Source: Candidatus Dechloromonas phosphorivorans (GTDB lineage: Bacteria > Pseudomonadota > Gammaproteobacteria > Burkholderiales > Rhodocyclaceae). Taken from it: a stretch of DNA of 64,000 nucleotides. The position numbers and the translations under genes are program-made. The notes under the pieces were generated by a model. The model saw only the letters and a list, made by a program, of their open reading frames with translations, did no database searches and had not been told where the DNA came from. The DNA lies in the NCBI GenBank assembly GCA_016709495.1, contig JADJMS010000046.1, forward strand, positions 1-64,000, read 5' to 3'. Within the stretch, counting starts at the first letter, position 1; each line of letters opens with the position of its first letter. Positions 47,398 to 56,979 of this stretch are shown here, one piece after another.

Positions 47398-47954
47398 GTC
47401 GGCTGGATGATCGACATCGCGTAGTACGCCGGCATCCTCGACTGGGCAAAGCATGATTTTCTGGTGATGCATTGCCAGAATCGATTTTCCGCCCTGATCG
47501 CCGGTCAGTGCTACCAATTGCTCAAACCATGGCGCGGCAAAGCCAACTGGATGACCGCGCTGCCCCTGAAATGAAGTGGCGGCAAGACTGGCGCCAGCGC
47601 GTAGGCAATCGGCAACTGCCTGATGGCTGCTTGGTGCAATAAAAGGCATGTCACCCAGCGCGACTACCCAGCCAGTGCTGCCGGGCTGGCGCGCACACCC
47701 GCAGCCAGCGTGTGGCCCATGCCGGCCCCGGCATCCGGGCAAATAATTGTTTCATAGCCTTCGGCGGCGAGCAGGCCGGCAAGGGTTGCGCTGTCCGGGC
47801 GGAGGACAGCGAACAGCCGGTTACACGCCGGGCGGAGATGGCGTGCCGCCACCAGCGCCATTGGCGTGCCATCCTTTAATGGGTGCAGCAGTTTGTCGCT
47901 GCCAAAGCGGCTGCCTTGGCCGGCGGCGAGCAGAATACCGACAATCTGCGTCAT
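47392..47954 (-). CDS. MobA/MocA-like molybdenum cofactor nucleotidyltransferase, one-base deletion
   Basis: This is a protein of about 187 aa of the MobA/MocA family: IVGILLAAGQGSRFGSDKLLHPL nucleotide site, CPDAGAGMGHTLAAGV and WVVALGDMPFI (restored). It ends in ILAMHHQKIMLCPVEDAGVLRDVDHPADL. The frame breaks near 47668; 563 nt fits one missing base. It likely cytidylates molybdopterin for the xanthine-dehydrogenase-family enzyme upstream. Its ATG overlaps the xdhC stop (ATGA). Confidence 0.85.
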
Positions 47955-48946
47955 TCGACGTGGCAGGCGTAGGGGTCGGCAACTGTTACGGTCGACTGGA
48001 AATTTAGCCCATTTTTTATTGCTGTCATTTCAGCCAGAATCGAGACGGCAATTTCCGGCGGCGTCCGGCTGCCAATGGGAAGGCCGACCGGGCCGTGCAA
48101 GCGCTCGACTTCGGCCTGCGACAAATCGAAATACTGCAGCAGTCGCTCACGACGTTTGCTGTTGTTTGCCTTGAACCAAGCGCGCCGACGTAGAAGGCCG
48201 GCGACTTGAGTGCTTCGAGCAGCGCCATGTCGTCAAGCTTGGGGTCGTGGGTCAGCGCAACGACGGCGCTGCGCGGATCGAGGCCGAGTTCGGTCACCGC
48301 ATCGTCGGGCATTGCTGTGATGCGCTCGGTGCCAGGGACATCCCAGCCGTCGGCATATTCGCTGCGCGGGTCGCAGATGTAGACGCGATAGCCGAGGGCC
48401 TGCGCCATGGTCGCCAGGTAGCGCGAAATCTGCCCGGCGCCGATGATCAGCAGCCGCCAGGCCGGGCCGTGCAGCGTGACCAGCGTCTGGCCGTCCCACT
48501 GCTGACTGTCACCGGCGCTGCCCCCTTCGAGGCTGACCGCACCGCTCGCCAGCGCTACCCGGCGAGTGCACCAGTTGGCCGGTGCCGATGCGCTGGGCGA
48601 GTTGTTCGAGCAGGGCGGCATCGGGCGCCGGTTCGAGCACCAGTTCCAGCGTGCCGCCGCAGGGCAAGCCGAAGCGATGCGCCTCGTCGGCCGTGACGCC
48701 GTAGCGCAGCAGGCGTGGCGCGCTACCCGCGAATTCGCCAGCAGCAGCACGGCGGATCAGGTCATCCTCGATGCAGCCGCCGGAGACCGAGCCCTGCACC
48801 TGCCCGTCGTCGCGCAGGATCATCCAGGCGCCCGGCGGCCGCGGGGCGGAACCCCAGGTCCGGGCGACGGTGATCAGCGCGAAGCGATGCCCGGCCGCCG
48901 CCCACTTGCGGGCGGCGTCGAGAACCTGCGTATCCAGGCTGTCCAT
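47951..48946 (-). CDS. XdhC-family molybdenum cofactor maturation factor, two frameshifts
   Basis: This is an XdhC/CoxI protein of about 331 aa: N-terminal ALITVARTWGSAPRPPGAWM, VSGGCIEDDL and LPCGGTLELVLE; C-terminal Rossmann LLIIGAGQISRYLATMAQ, ICDPRSEYA, VVALTHDPKLDD, YVGALGSR and LHGPVGLPIGSRTPPEIAVSILAEM. Frames change near 48560 and 48175; the total stays divisible by three. The family inserts sulfurated Mo-cofactor into xanthine-dehydrogenase-type enzymes. The C-terminal extension (FQSTVTVADPYACHVE) is encoded partly by a 12-mer copy. Confidence 0.87.
47985..47996 (+). repeat. Dispersed 12-mer motif, copy 8
   Basis: AACT-GTTACGGTCGAC followed by TGGAAATTT, in the extreme C-terminal codons of xdhC (STVTV on the opposite strand). 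Confidence 0.85.
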
Positions 48947-48947
48947 G

Positions 48948-51145
48948 TCAGGCCACCAGCTCTGCGGTGTTGAACGGCATCTTGTTCAGGAACTTGCCGG
49001 TTGCCGCAGCAATGGCGTTGGCCACGGCCGGTGCCAGGGGCGGCACGCCAGGTTCGCCAATGCCGGTCGGGGCTGCAGTCGATGGCACGATGTGCACCTC
49101 AACCACCGGCATGTCGCCAATGCGCAGCAACGGGTAAGTATCGAAATTGCCCTGCTCGACACGCCCGCCCTTGAGCGTGATTTCACCGCTCATGGCAGCT
49201 GACAAGGCGAATCCAACCGCGCCTTCGACCTGCGAACGGATGTTGTCCGGGTTGATCGCCGTACCGCAATCCACCGCGCAAACGACGCGGTCGACCTTGA
49301 TCGAGCCGTCTTTCTTGACCGTCACTTCGGCCACCTGAGCGACGAAGGAGTTGAAGGATTCATGCACCGCAACGCCGCGGCCACGCCGCTCGCCGGCAGC
49401 CGCCTTGAGCGGCGTTCCCCAGTTCGCTTTCTCGACCACCAGCTTGAGCACGCCAGCGTGCTTGGGGTGCTCGGTCAGCAATTCGAGGCGCAGGGCAACC
49501 GGGTCCTTGCCCATCGCCGTCGCCACCTGATCGAGGAAAACCTCGGTCGAGTAAGCCGTGTGCGAGGAGCCGACCGAGCGCCACCAGAGTACCGGCACGC
49601 CGATATCGGTCGGCGTGTGCAGATCGACCAGCAGGTTGGGGATGGCGTAGGGCAGATTGGAAGCGCCTTCGACCGAAACATGGTCGATGCCATCCTGATC
49701 ATCATCGACGCGAATGGTGATCCGGCCATGATCGACTGGCCGACCAGCCGGTGATGCCAGCCGACCAGCTTGCCGCTGCCATCGAGCGCTGCTTCCAGCG
49801 CATGGTGGAAAAGTGGCCGGTAGTAGCCGCCACGCATATCATCCTCGCGCATCCAGACCAGTTTGACGGGGGCCTTGCCATTGATCGCCTTGACGATATG
49901 CGCCGCCTCCAGCACGTAATCCGATTGAGTGCAGGCCCGGCGCCCGAAACTGCCGCCGGCGTAGAGCATGTTGAGCTTGACCTGCTCGGGCTTGAGGCCG
50001 AACAGCGCGGCCACCCGGCCCTGGTCGACGGTCTGGAACTGCTCGCCATTCCACACCTCGCAGCCATCTGCCTTGAGGTGGACGACGCAGTTCATCGGCT
50101 CCATCGCCGCATGGGCGAGGTAGGGAAAATCGAAGGAAGCGCTAACCACTTTGGCGGCGCCGGCAAAGGCTTTCGTCGTGTCGCCTTTATTCGCGGCGAC
50201 CAGGCCGGGCTTCTTGGCCATTTCCTTGTACTTGGCCAAAATTTCATCGCTACCCAGCTTGAAGGCCTTGCTGTCGTCCCAGCTGACCGACAGGGCATCG
50301 CGGCCTTTCTTCGCGCTCCAGGTATCGGTGGCCAGCACGGCCACACCCTGCGGAATCTGTACGACATCGACGATGCCCTTGATCGCTTTCGCCTTGCTCG
50401 CGTCGAAGGACTTCACCGTTGCGCCGAACTGCGGCGGATGGGCAACCACGGCGACGAGCATGCCGGGCAGGAAAACGTCCTGCGTAAATTGCGCCGTGCC
50501 GTTGGTCTTGGCGGCGCTGTCCTTGCGCTTGGCCTGCTTGCCGATCAGGCGGAAATCCTTGGGGTCTTTCAGTTTGACCTCGGTCGGCACGGTTTCCTTG
50601 GCGGCATCGAGCGCCAGTTCGCCAAAGCTGGCCTTGCGGCCGCTGCCGGCATGGCTGACGATACCGTCACGCACGACAATTTCTGCTGCGCCAACATTCC
50701 AGCGCTTGGCGGCGGCCGAAACCAGCATGGCCCGCCCGCTTGCCCCGGCCTTGCGCATCTGGTCCCACGAATTGGCCATCGCCGTACTGCCGCCGGTGCC
50801 CTGCGCCGGGCCCCAGAAGGTGTTGTTGTAGCGCTTCGCATCGGCCGGCGCCCCTTCGACGCGAACATGTTTCCAGTCGGCATCGAGCTCATCGGCCAGG
50901 ATTGTCGCCAGACCGGTATAGGTGCCCTGCCCCATTTCGAGATGCTTGGACATGACAGTCACGCTGTTGTCGGCACCAATGCGCAAGAAGGCATTCGGCT
51001 CGAAAGTGGCCGTGCTGGCGGCGATGACCCCGGATTTTCCGGCGGCCCCGGCAGCCATCACCGGCAGGCAGAAACCCAGCGTCAGGCCGGCACTACTTTG
51101 CAGGAAACGGCGGCGGCTGAGGTTTTCAATAATGATTTCGCTCAT
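48948..51145 (-). CDS. Molybdopterin-binding large subunit, isoquinoline 1-oxidoreductase (IsoB)/aldehyde oxidase type, one-base deletion
   Basis: This is a subunit of about 732 aa with a TAT signal (SRRRFLQSSAGLTLGF). Xanthine-dehydrogenase-family Mo-binding domains include LEMGQGTYTGLATILADEL, GGSFGRRACTQSDYV, WMREDDMRGGYYRP, WWRSVGSSHTAYSTEVFLDQ and the catalytic-glutamate region PTGIGEPGVPPLAPAVANAI. The frame breaks near 49705 (after AGSPFASM); 2198 nt fits one lost base. It works with the 2Fe-2S subunit 11 bp upstream. It is a periplasmic hydroxylase or dehydrogenase of N-heterocycles or aldehydes. Confidence 0.9.
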
Positions 51146-51156
51146 GATCTATCTCC

Positions 51157-51615
51157 TCAGGCCAGCGCTTTGGCGGCTTCGTGGATGGCAGCGCGGACGC
51201 GCACATAGGTGGCGCAGCGGCACAGATTGCCCGACATGGCGGTGTCGATGTCGGCATCGCTCGGCTTGCGGTTCTGGCTGAGCAGCGCGACGGCGCTCAT
51301 GATCTGGCCGGACTGGCAGTAGCCGCACTGCACGACATCGAGCTTGCGCCAGGCTTCCTGCACGACCTTGCCGACGCGCTCGTTATCGACCGCCTCAATG
51401 GTCCTGATCTTGCGCCCAACCACCGCCGAGACAGGCGTCGTGCAGGCGCGCACCGGCGTTCCATCAACATGCACAGTACAGGCGCCGCACAGTGCCTGGC
51501 CGCAGCCGAATTTCGTTCCGGTCATCTGCAGCGTGTCGCGCAGTGCCCAGAGTAGGGGGGTGTCAGGCGCGACATCGAGCTGATGCGGCTGGCCATTCAC
51601 GTTGAGTTTGATCAT
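51157..51615 (-). CDS. [2Fe-2S] small subunit, IsoA/CoxS type
   Basis: This 152-aa iron-sulfur subunit has two cluster motifs: the plant-ferredoxin type CGQALCGACTV...RAC (about 38-60) and the C-terminal CGYCQSGQ...CRCATY (about 98-138). It passes electrons from the Mo subunit onward. The start MIKLNVNG at 51615 is chosen; longer frames upstream lack family similarity. It is the first gene of the IsoAB-xdhC-mocA operon. Confidence 0.92.
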   Translation of the reverse strand: MIKLNVNGQPHQLDVAPDTPLLWALRDTLQMTGTKFGCGQALCGACTVHVDGTPVRACTTPVSAVVGRKIRTIEAVDNERVGKVVQEAWRKLDVVQCGYCQSGQIMSAVALLSQNRKPSDADIDTAMSGNLCRCATYVRVRAAIHEAAKALA

Positions 51616-51821
51616 TTGGCAGACTCCGTTGGTCGGGTGGGTAGGGGGGGCGATCTGCGCCGCCAATAGGGGACGATCAAGTGTGCTCGACAGCGACCGG
51701 CAGTTGATAGCAACTTCCTGCGAGTTTCTTGCCTGATCGTGCACGCTGGTACATTTGCCACTCGTCGCCTTCTTTTGAATCCGGTAATCTGGCGTGTCTT
51801 GAAATCTCCATTGGGACAGGC

Positions 51822-52748
51822 ATGAAGCAGATTAGTTCGGATTTAGGGCTGGCGCTGGAGATCACCCGTCAGCGGACAGAGCTCGCCGCCATCATTGAAC
51901 AATATTGCAGCGCGGACGGCACTCATCCGACGCCGATTCCCGGACTGACCTTCTTTCGCCATGTCGCGCCCAGTGGCGCCGCCTGCGCTGTCGTCAAATC
52001 CCTTTTCGCCCTGCCTGTTCAAGGCGCGAAGCGCGTGGTGCTGGCCGACGAAGTTTACGCATACGACCGGCGGCATTACCTGATCACTTCGGTTGATCTC
52101 CCGCTGCTTGCCCAAATCACCGAGGCCTCGCCTGAAGCGCCCTACCTTGGCCTGGCGCTTGAGCTTGATGCCCGCCAGATTGGTGAGCTGATGAGCAAAA
52201 TGCCCCCTGTTTTGCCGTCGACCGTAACTGTTTCACGTGGCCTGGCGATCAGCGAAATCACCAGCGAGATTCTCGGTGCAGCCCTTCGCCTTGCTCGTCT
52301 GGTCGCTACACCCGAGGCTATTCCTGTGCTGGCGCCGCTGATCGAACAGGAATTACTCTATCACCTGTTAAGCGGCGAACAAGGCGGACGCCTGCGTGAT
52401 GTCGCCATCAAGGGCAGCCAAAGCCACCAGATTTCGCGGGCCATTCAGTGGATCAATCAACACTTTTGCGAGCCGATGCTCATCGATGCGCTGGCTGGCG
52501 CGGTGAGCATGAGCAAGTCTTCGCTACACCATCACTTCAAGGCGCTGACCTCAATGAGCCCGTTGCAATATCAGAAAACCCTGCGCCTGCAGGAGGCCCG
52601 TCGCCTGATGCTGATCGAGCAACTGGACGCCGCCTCGGCCAGCCACCGGGTGGGCTACGAAAGCCCGTCGCAATTCAGCCGTGAATACCGCCGGGTCTTC
52701 GGCGCGCCACCGCTTAAGGATATTGCCCTGATGCGAACAGCGGCTTAG
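51822..52748 (+). CDS. AraC-family regulator with AraC_N (YqhC-like) domain
   Basis: This is a 308-aa regulator. The AraC_N cupin-like domain (about 15-165; FFRHVAPSGAACAVVKSLFALPVQGAKRV, YLITSVDLPLLAQI) precedes a double HTH (MLIDALAGAVSMSKSSLHHHFKALT, HRVGYESPSQFSREYRRVFG). Relatives such as YqhC respond to aldehydes. It is divergent from the IsoAB operon and probably switches it on by substrate (inference). The ATG at 51822 has GGGACAGG upstream. Confidence 0.88.
   Translation: MKQISSDLGLALEITRQRTELAAIIEQYCSADGTHPTPIPGLTFFRHVAPSGAACAVVKSLFALPVQGAKRVVLADEVYAYDRRHYLITSVDLPLLAQITEASPEAPYLGLALELDARQIGELMSKMPPVLPSTVTVSRGLAISEITSEILGAALRLARLVATPEAIPVLAPLIEQELLYHLLSGEQGGRLRDVAIKGSQSHQISRAIQWINQHFCEPMLIDALAGAVSMSKSSLHHHFKALTSMSPLQYQKTLRLQEARRLMLIEQLDAASASHRVGYESPSQFSREYRRVFGAPPLKDIALMRTAA
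52217..52228 (-). repeat. Dispersed 12-mer motif, copy 9
   Basis: Reverse-strand GTTACGGTCGAC followed by GGCAAAACA, in the AraC regulator at STVTVS, between the sensing and DNA-binding halves. Confidence 0.85.
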
Positions 52749-52782
52749 CTGTAGATCAAGACGCAGCCGATAATATCCCGCC

Positions 52783-53679
52783 ATGACCACCGCCCTGCTC
52801 CTGTTCCCGGATTTCGCCCTGATCCTCCTTGGTGTTGCCATCCGGCGCTGGATGGGGCTGGGCGATCATTTCTGGAGCGGCGTCGAGAAGCTGGTTTATT
52901 TCATTCTTTTTCCAGCCTTGCTGATCAACGCCATTGTTAAAACCCGGCTTGACCTGGTGGCGGCGGTGCCCTTGCTGGCGACAGCGTTTGCCGCCATGTT
53001 TGGCGGCATGTTGCTCGGCTTGCTGCCACGCCTGTTTGTCAAATTGCCACCGCTGGTCTTTGCTTCGCTGTTCCAGTGCAGTTATCGCTTTAATTCCTAT
53101 ATTGCCCTCGCCGTGGCCGGCATGTTGTTCGGCGCACCGGGCATTGCAACGATGGGATTGATCGTTGGCGCCGCCGTGCCGCTGGCAAATTTCACCTCGG
53201 TCTGGATGCTGGCACGCCATGGCGAAGTTGGCTTGTGGCGTGAAGTGGCGCGAAATCCGCTGATCTGGGGAACACTTACCGGTTTTCTGCTGAACCTTGC
53301 TGGGTTCGTTCCGCCGCAAGCCATGCAAGCCTTTCTCGGGCGTCTCGCCGATGCCTCGATTGCGCTAGGCCTGATCGCAGTCGGTGCGGCACTCAGACTG
53401 GACGGCACTCCCGGTGTACGCGGAATTTCTCTCTGGTTGGTGCTGGTCAAGCTGGTTGCACTACCCATTATTGCCATCGTTGTTGGCCAATGGCTTGGCT
53501 TGCAAGATTTAAATTATCAGGTGGTGGTGCTCTTCGCCGCGATGCCAACGGCATCATCAGCCTATATTCTGGCGATGCGCATGGGCGGTGATGGGCGTAG
53601 CGTGGCGTGGCTGATTTCGGCGACCACGCTAGGTTCTATGCTGACGCTGCCTTTCTGGGCAGCGTGGCTGCTCGGCTAA
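52783..53679 (+). CDS. AEC-family (auxin efflux carrier-like) transporter
   Basis: This is a 298-aa protein with about ten helices in the AEC fold: LLLFPDFALILLGVAIRRW, KLVYFILFPALLINAI, the CSYRFNSYIALAVAGM segment, IALGLIAVGAAL and LFAAMPTASSAYILAMRMGGD. Family members export or import organic acids such as malate or malonate. It lies 34 bp after the AraC gene on the same strand; the substrate is unknown. Confidence 0.88.
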   Translation: MTTALLLFPDFALILLGVAIRRWMGLGDHFWSGVEKLVYFILFPALLINAIVKTRLDLVAAVPLLATAFAAMFGGMLLGLLPRLFVKLPPLVFASLFQCSYRFNSYIALAVAGMLFGAPGIATMGLIVGAAVPLANFTSVWMLARHGEVGLWREVARNPLIWGTLTGFLLNLAGFVPPQAMQAFLGRLADASIALGLIAVGAALRLDGTPGVRGISLWLVLVKLVALPIIAIVVGQWLGLQDLNYQVVVLFAAMPTASSAYILAMRMGGDGRSVAWLISATTLGSMLTLPFWAAWLLG

Positions 53680-53680
53680 A

Positions 53681-54145
53681 TTACTTTTTGGTGCGCTTGC
53701 TTGGCTTGTCTGCTTCAGCCTGGCCGGCCTGTGCCGCTGCTTCGGCGTGCTGCTGCATTTGCTCGCGCATCTGTTCCATCATTTGCCACGGCCACATGGC
53801 GGCACCATTCAGTGCGCCATTTTCGGCGTTGACCGCAACCGGTGGTGCTTCTGGCGCGGCTTCCGGGGTCATCGACTTGGCTGCGTCGCTGGCCATCTGG
53901 CCCATGGTTTTAACGGCAGAAACTGTCGAGCGCTGCATTTCCAGGCCCTGAATGGTCATTTGCAACATGGAAAGGTTCATGCGCAGCCAGCCTTCAACGG
54001 CTTTCATGTCCTTGATGCGCTTGTCGAGTTCCTCGACATCAAAGGTCGGCGTGACCATGCCGGGCAGGTTGAAACCCATCTGGCCCCACATGTTGCGCAT
54101 AAAACCGAGTGGATCATTGTTGTTTGGTTGATCGTTGTTGAACAT
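53681..54145 (-). CDS. phaM: PhaM-like polyhydroxyalkanoate granule protein
   Basis: This is a 154-aa protein matching PhaM: DPLGFMRNMWGQMGFNLPGM, DVEELDKRIKDMKAVEGWLRMNLSMLQMTIQGLEMQRST, then an Ala/Pro linker and a basic, lysine-ending C-terminus (KPSKRTKK). In Ralstonia, PhaM binds PHB synthase and DNA and distributes granules to daughter cells. The ATG at 54145 follows GGAGAGAG. It supports PHB storage, consistent with the depolymerases. A 12-mer copy lies in its low-complexity linker. Confidence 0.87.
   Translation of the reverse strand: MFNNDQPNNNDPLGFMRNMWGQMGFNLPGMVTPTFDVEELDKRIKDMKAVEGWLRMNLSMLQMTIQGLEMQRSTVSAVKTMGQMASDAAKSMTPEAAPEAPPVAVNAENGALNGAAMWPWQMMEQMREQMQQHAEAAAQAGQAEADKPSKRTKK
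53828..53839 (-). repeat. Dispersed 12-mer motif, copy 10
   Basis: Reverse-strand GTTGCGGTCAAC followed by GCCGAAAAT, in the phaM linker (PVAVNAEN). Confidence 0.85.
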
Positions 54146-54238
54146 GTCTCTCTCCATCTATTGATGATTGTTCAATCTTAAACCAGTTCAAGAAGTAAAA
54201 TGCATATATTGATACCCATAAAAACGAGGGGAAATCGC

Positions 54239-54901
54239 ATGTTGAAGCTCTTGGTGGTTGAGGATCACGCACTGGTTCGCGAAGGACTGGTTCGCTTGCT
54301 TGGTCAGGTTGACGATGAGGTCTCGGTTACCGGCAAGGCCGATTTTGAATCGGCACTTACGGTACTCGATACCGAAGAGGATTTCGATCTGATTCTGCTC
54401 GATCTAGCGTTGCCGGGCATTGATGGTTTTGCCGGTCTGGATATCCTGCGCAAGCGCTTTCCGTCAATTCCGGTTGCCGTCGTTTCTGCTTATGATGACG
54501 TCCCGACGGTAACGCGAGTCATGAATCTCGGGGCATCCGGTTTTATTCCCAAGGCATTTTCAGGCGAGGCCTTACTTTCCGCAGTACGCGAAGTGCTGGA
54601 CGGTAATATTTTCCGCCCCGGGCCTTCAAGCGGGGCGCGTCTTGATCTGGTGGCGCAGGTGCCTCCGTCGAATGTGTCGGTCCAGCCGGTGGAAATCGGG
54701 CTGACTGATCGTCAGTCACAGGTTTTGGCATTGATGGTGCGCGGCTTGTCGAACCGTGATATTGCCGAGCAATTGGAACTTTCCGAAGGCACGGTCAAAA
54801 TTCATGCAACGGCAGTGTTCAAAACACTGGGGGTAAGCAGTCGGACCCAGGCGCTGGTTGCTGTCGCCCGTTACGGCATCGATTTCGAAAACGTTTTCTG
54901 A
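54239..54901 (+). CDS. NarL/LuxR-family response regulator
   Basis: This is a 220-aa protein. A receiver domain (LLVVEDHALVREGL, phospho-acceptor in LILLDLALPG at about residue 57, AFSGEALLSAV) joins a LuxR HTH (LTDRQSQVLALMVRGLSNRDIAEQLELSEGTVKIHATAVFKTLG). It is convergent with the sensor kinase at 54871-56979, overlapping it by about 31 bp. It is the likely cognate partner despite the opposite orientation. Confidence 0.9.
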   Translation: MLKLLVVEDHALVREGLVRLLGQVDDEVSVTGKADFESALTVLDTEEDFDLILLDLALPGIDGFAGLDILRKRFPSIPVAVVSAYDDVPTVTRVMNLGASGFIPKAFSGEALLSAVREVLDGNIFRPGPSSGARLDLVAQVPPSNVSVQPVEIGLTDRQSQVLALMVRGLSNRDIAEQLELSEGTVKIHATAVFKTLGVSSRTQALVAVARYGIDFENVF

Positions 54902-56979
54902 AGCTGTCCGATCAACGCCCGTAATTTGGCCGGCCGGATGGGGGTGGTCAGCGCCTGCACGCCGCTCGGTAGTGGTTCGCCGGGGTTCTTGGTGAACGCA
55001 ATGAACGCGTTGTTATCCGGATAGTATTCACATGCGGCGGCGGCAAGCTGCGCATCGGCGATAATCAGGGTGCGTGGCGCCAGGGTTTTCGGCGACTCTT
55101 TGAGTGTTGTTTCCTGGGTGATTTGAAAATCCCAGCTGCGAACTAGTTCAATCGCCAGGCGGATGTCGTTTGAATCACCAATGAAATGAATGGTGGGGGT
55201 GGTTTCAACGACTGGCGCTGGCGTGTTGCTGACCACTGGCGATGCGTAGGGAAGCGTCAGCCCGAAGGTGGTTCCGCGATTCAGGCGCGAGCGCAGAGTG
55301 ATTTCAATTTTGAGTGCGCGGGCCAGTCGGTCAACGATGGAAAGCCCTAGTCCTAACCCTTTGTTTTGCTCACGCGCCGTATTCCCCACCTGATAGAACT
55401 CGGCAAAAATGGCGGCTTGGTGTTCGCTGGCAATCCCCGGTCCGTTATCGCGAACTTCCAACAAAATATGTGCTTTGCGTTTGCGGGCAACGACGAGAAT
55501 TCGTCCACCCGGCTGGGTGTAACGCAAGGCGTTTGATATCAGATTGGCCAACATGCGTTCGATCATCACCGGATCGGACTCGCCCCACAATGGGCTGGGG
55601 CGGAAATGTAGCGAAATATTGCGGTCGACCGCAGCGCGCCGGAAAGAATTGTTCAGCCGCTCGAATATTGGCCGCAGGGCAAAGCGGCGGATTTCCGGTT
55701 TGATGCCGGCGACATCGAGGCGTGAAATATCAAGCAGCGAATCAAGCAATTCGCCCAATGTGCTGGTTGATGTCGATATTTGTTCGGCCAGATGGGGCAG
55801 ATCCTCTGGCGGAGCAGCACTGCGTACCTTGCGCTGGAGATCGGCAGCGAAAAGCGACAGGGCGTGCAGCGGTTGCCGCAAATCGTGACTGGCCGCCGCC
55901 AGAAAACGGCTCTTGGCGGTGTTGGCGCGCTCGGCAGCATCGCGTTGGGCAGAAAGCTCTGCCGTGGCTTCAAGCACACGGGTTTCCAGTGTTTCGTGAC
56001 TGGCCGCCAGTTCGGCGGTAATTTCGCGCATTTCACGAATCTGGCGCCGGACGAGCAGGCCACCAACCAGCAGGATGCTGGTAACCAGCAGTGCCAGCGT
56101 ACCCAGCTCAATCAGGTGGCTGCGCCAGTTGGTCAGCAGACTTGCTTCGGGGAGTACGGTTAAAACGCGTAAATCGGCAAAACCGGGCACCGGTGCCAAC
56201 GAGAGTAGAAGTCCGTGGCCTTGAGCGATGCCGGTTTCGGGTAAGAGACCCCGCAAGCGGCCGTTGTAAAGGGTGTCGACGGCGATGCTGCCGAGAATGG
56301 CTGATTCCTTGCTAACGTCACTCGGTCTGCAAGAGGCAACGATCTGGCCTTTGGTGTTGAGCAGTACGGTTTCAAAATCGTCGGCGAGGCGGTTCGACCA
56401 GCAGAAGTCCTGAAGGTAGGCCGGTTCGATGCCGGCATAGGCGATACCGGAAAAGCGGCGCTGATCGTCATTGATGCGGCGAGCCAGGGTATAGGTGTAG
56501 CGGCCGGAAATCCTGCCGACGAAAGGACCAAAACTGGTCGCATCACGTCCGCTTTCAAGTGCCTTGAAGTAATCGCGGTCGGATACATTCAGACGCGGCG
56601 TGGGGAAGTAGGTGGAGATGAAGCGTTGACTGCCTTCGCGATCAAAGACAGCGAGGTCGCGTAGTTGGGGCAGCGAACGCGAATGGCGTTGCGCAACGTA
56701 TTCCCAGCCACGATTCGGTTCCCATTGTTCCCAGTTGGGGTGATTGTTCGAAAGATCGGCGGCCATCTCGCGCAAGAGAATATCAACCGCCTCGAAGGTG
56801 CGGGCGGTGTGTTCGGCGAGCATGATGCTGAAGTGTTGAATCCGCCGCTCACCAAGATCAATTTCGCGTTCGCGGGAAAGTAGCGCATCGCTCAGAAAAA
56901 CTGTCAGCACCGTGATTGTGCCAACCAGAGCGACGATCAGGGCGAGTGCTTCCGGCTTGCGCCTGACCAGAATATTCAT
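54871..56979 (-). CDS. Cache sensor histidine kinase with degenerate receiver
   Basis: This is a 702-aa membrane kinase. It has an N-terminal helix (ALIVALVGTITVLTVFL), a periplasmic Cache domain (about 45-280), a second helix (LGTLALLVTSILLVGGLLV), a coiled-coil, HisKA SHDLRQPLHALSLF and HATPase (NALRYTQPGG, DNGPGI, GLGLGLSIV). A C-terminal receiver-like domain follows (IHFIGDSNDIRLA, TLIIADAQL) in which the paired acidic pocket is reduced. SHDLRQPLHAL is typical of kinases paired with LuxR response regulators such as the convergent gene. Its start overlaps the methyltransferase stop (ATGA). Confidence 0.9.
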   Translation of the reverse strand: MNILVRRKPEALALIVALVGTITVLTVFLSDALLSREREIDLGERRIQHFSIMLAEHTARTFEAVDILLREMAADLSNNHPNWEQWEPNRGWEYVAQRHSRSLPQLRDLAVFDREGSQRFISTYFPTPRLNVSDRDYFKALESGRDATSFGPFVGRISGRYTYTLARRINDDQRRFSGIAYAGIEPAYLQDFCWSNRLADDFETVLLNTKGQIVASCRPSDVSKESAILGSIAVDTLYNGRLRGLLPETGIAQGHGLLLSLAPVPGFADLRVLTVLPEASLLTNWRSHLIELGTLALLVTSILLVGGLLVRRQIREMREITAELAASHETLETRVLEATAELSAQRDAAERANTAKSRFLAAASHDLRQPLHALSLFAADLQRKVRSAAPPEDLPHLAEQISTSTSTLGELLDSLLDISRLDVAGIKPEIRRFALRPIFERLNNSFRRAAVDRNISLHFRPSPLWGESDPVMIERMLANLISNALRYTQPGGRILVVARKRKAHILLEVRDNGPGIASEHQAAIFAEFYQVGNTAREQNKGLGLGLSIVDRLARALKIEITLRSRLNRGTTFGLTLPYASPVVSNTPAPVVETTPTIHFIGDSNDIRLAIELVRSWDFQITQETTLKESPKTLAPRTLIIADAQLAAAACEYYPDNNAFIAFTKNPGEPLPSGVQALTTPIRPAKLRALIGQLQKTFSKSMP

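Noticed and set aside
49751..51208. 485-codon plus-strand frame opposite isoB
   Set aside because: An antisense shadow of a high-GC gene; the minus-strand Mo-enzyme motifs are unmistakable.
52223..52238. parS-like TGTTTCACGTGG next to a 12-mer copy in the AraC gene
   Set aside because: Only the left half matches the parS consensus TGTTNCACGTGAAACA; the right half does not, and no parAB genes are near.
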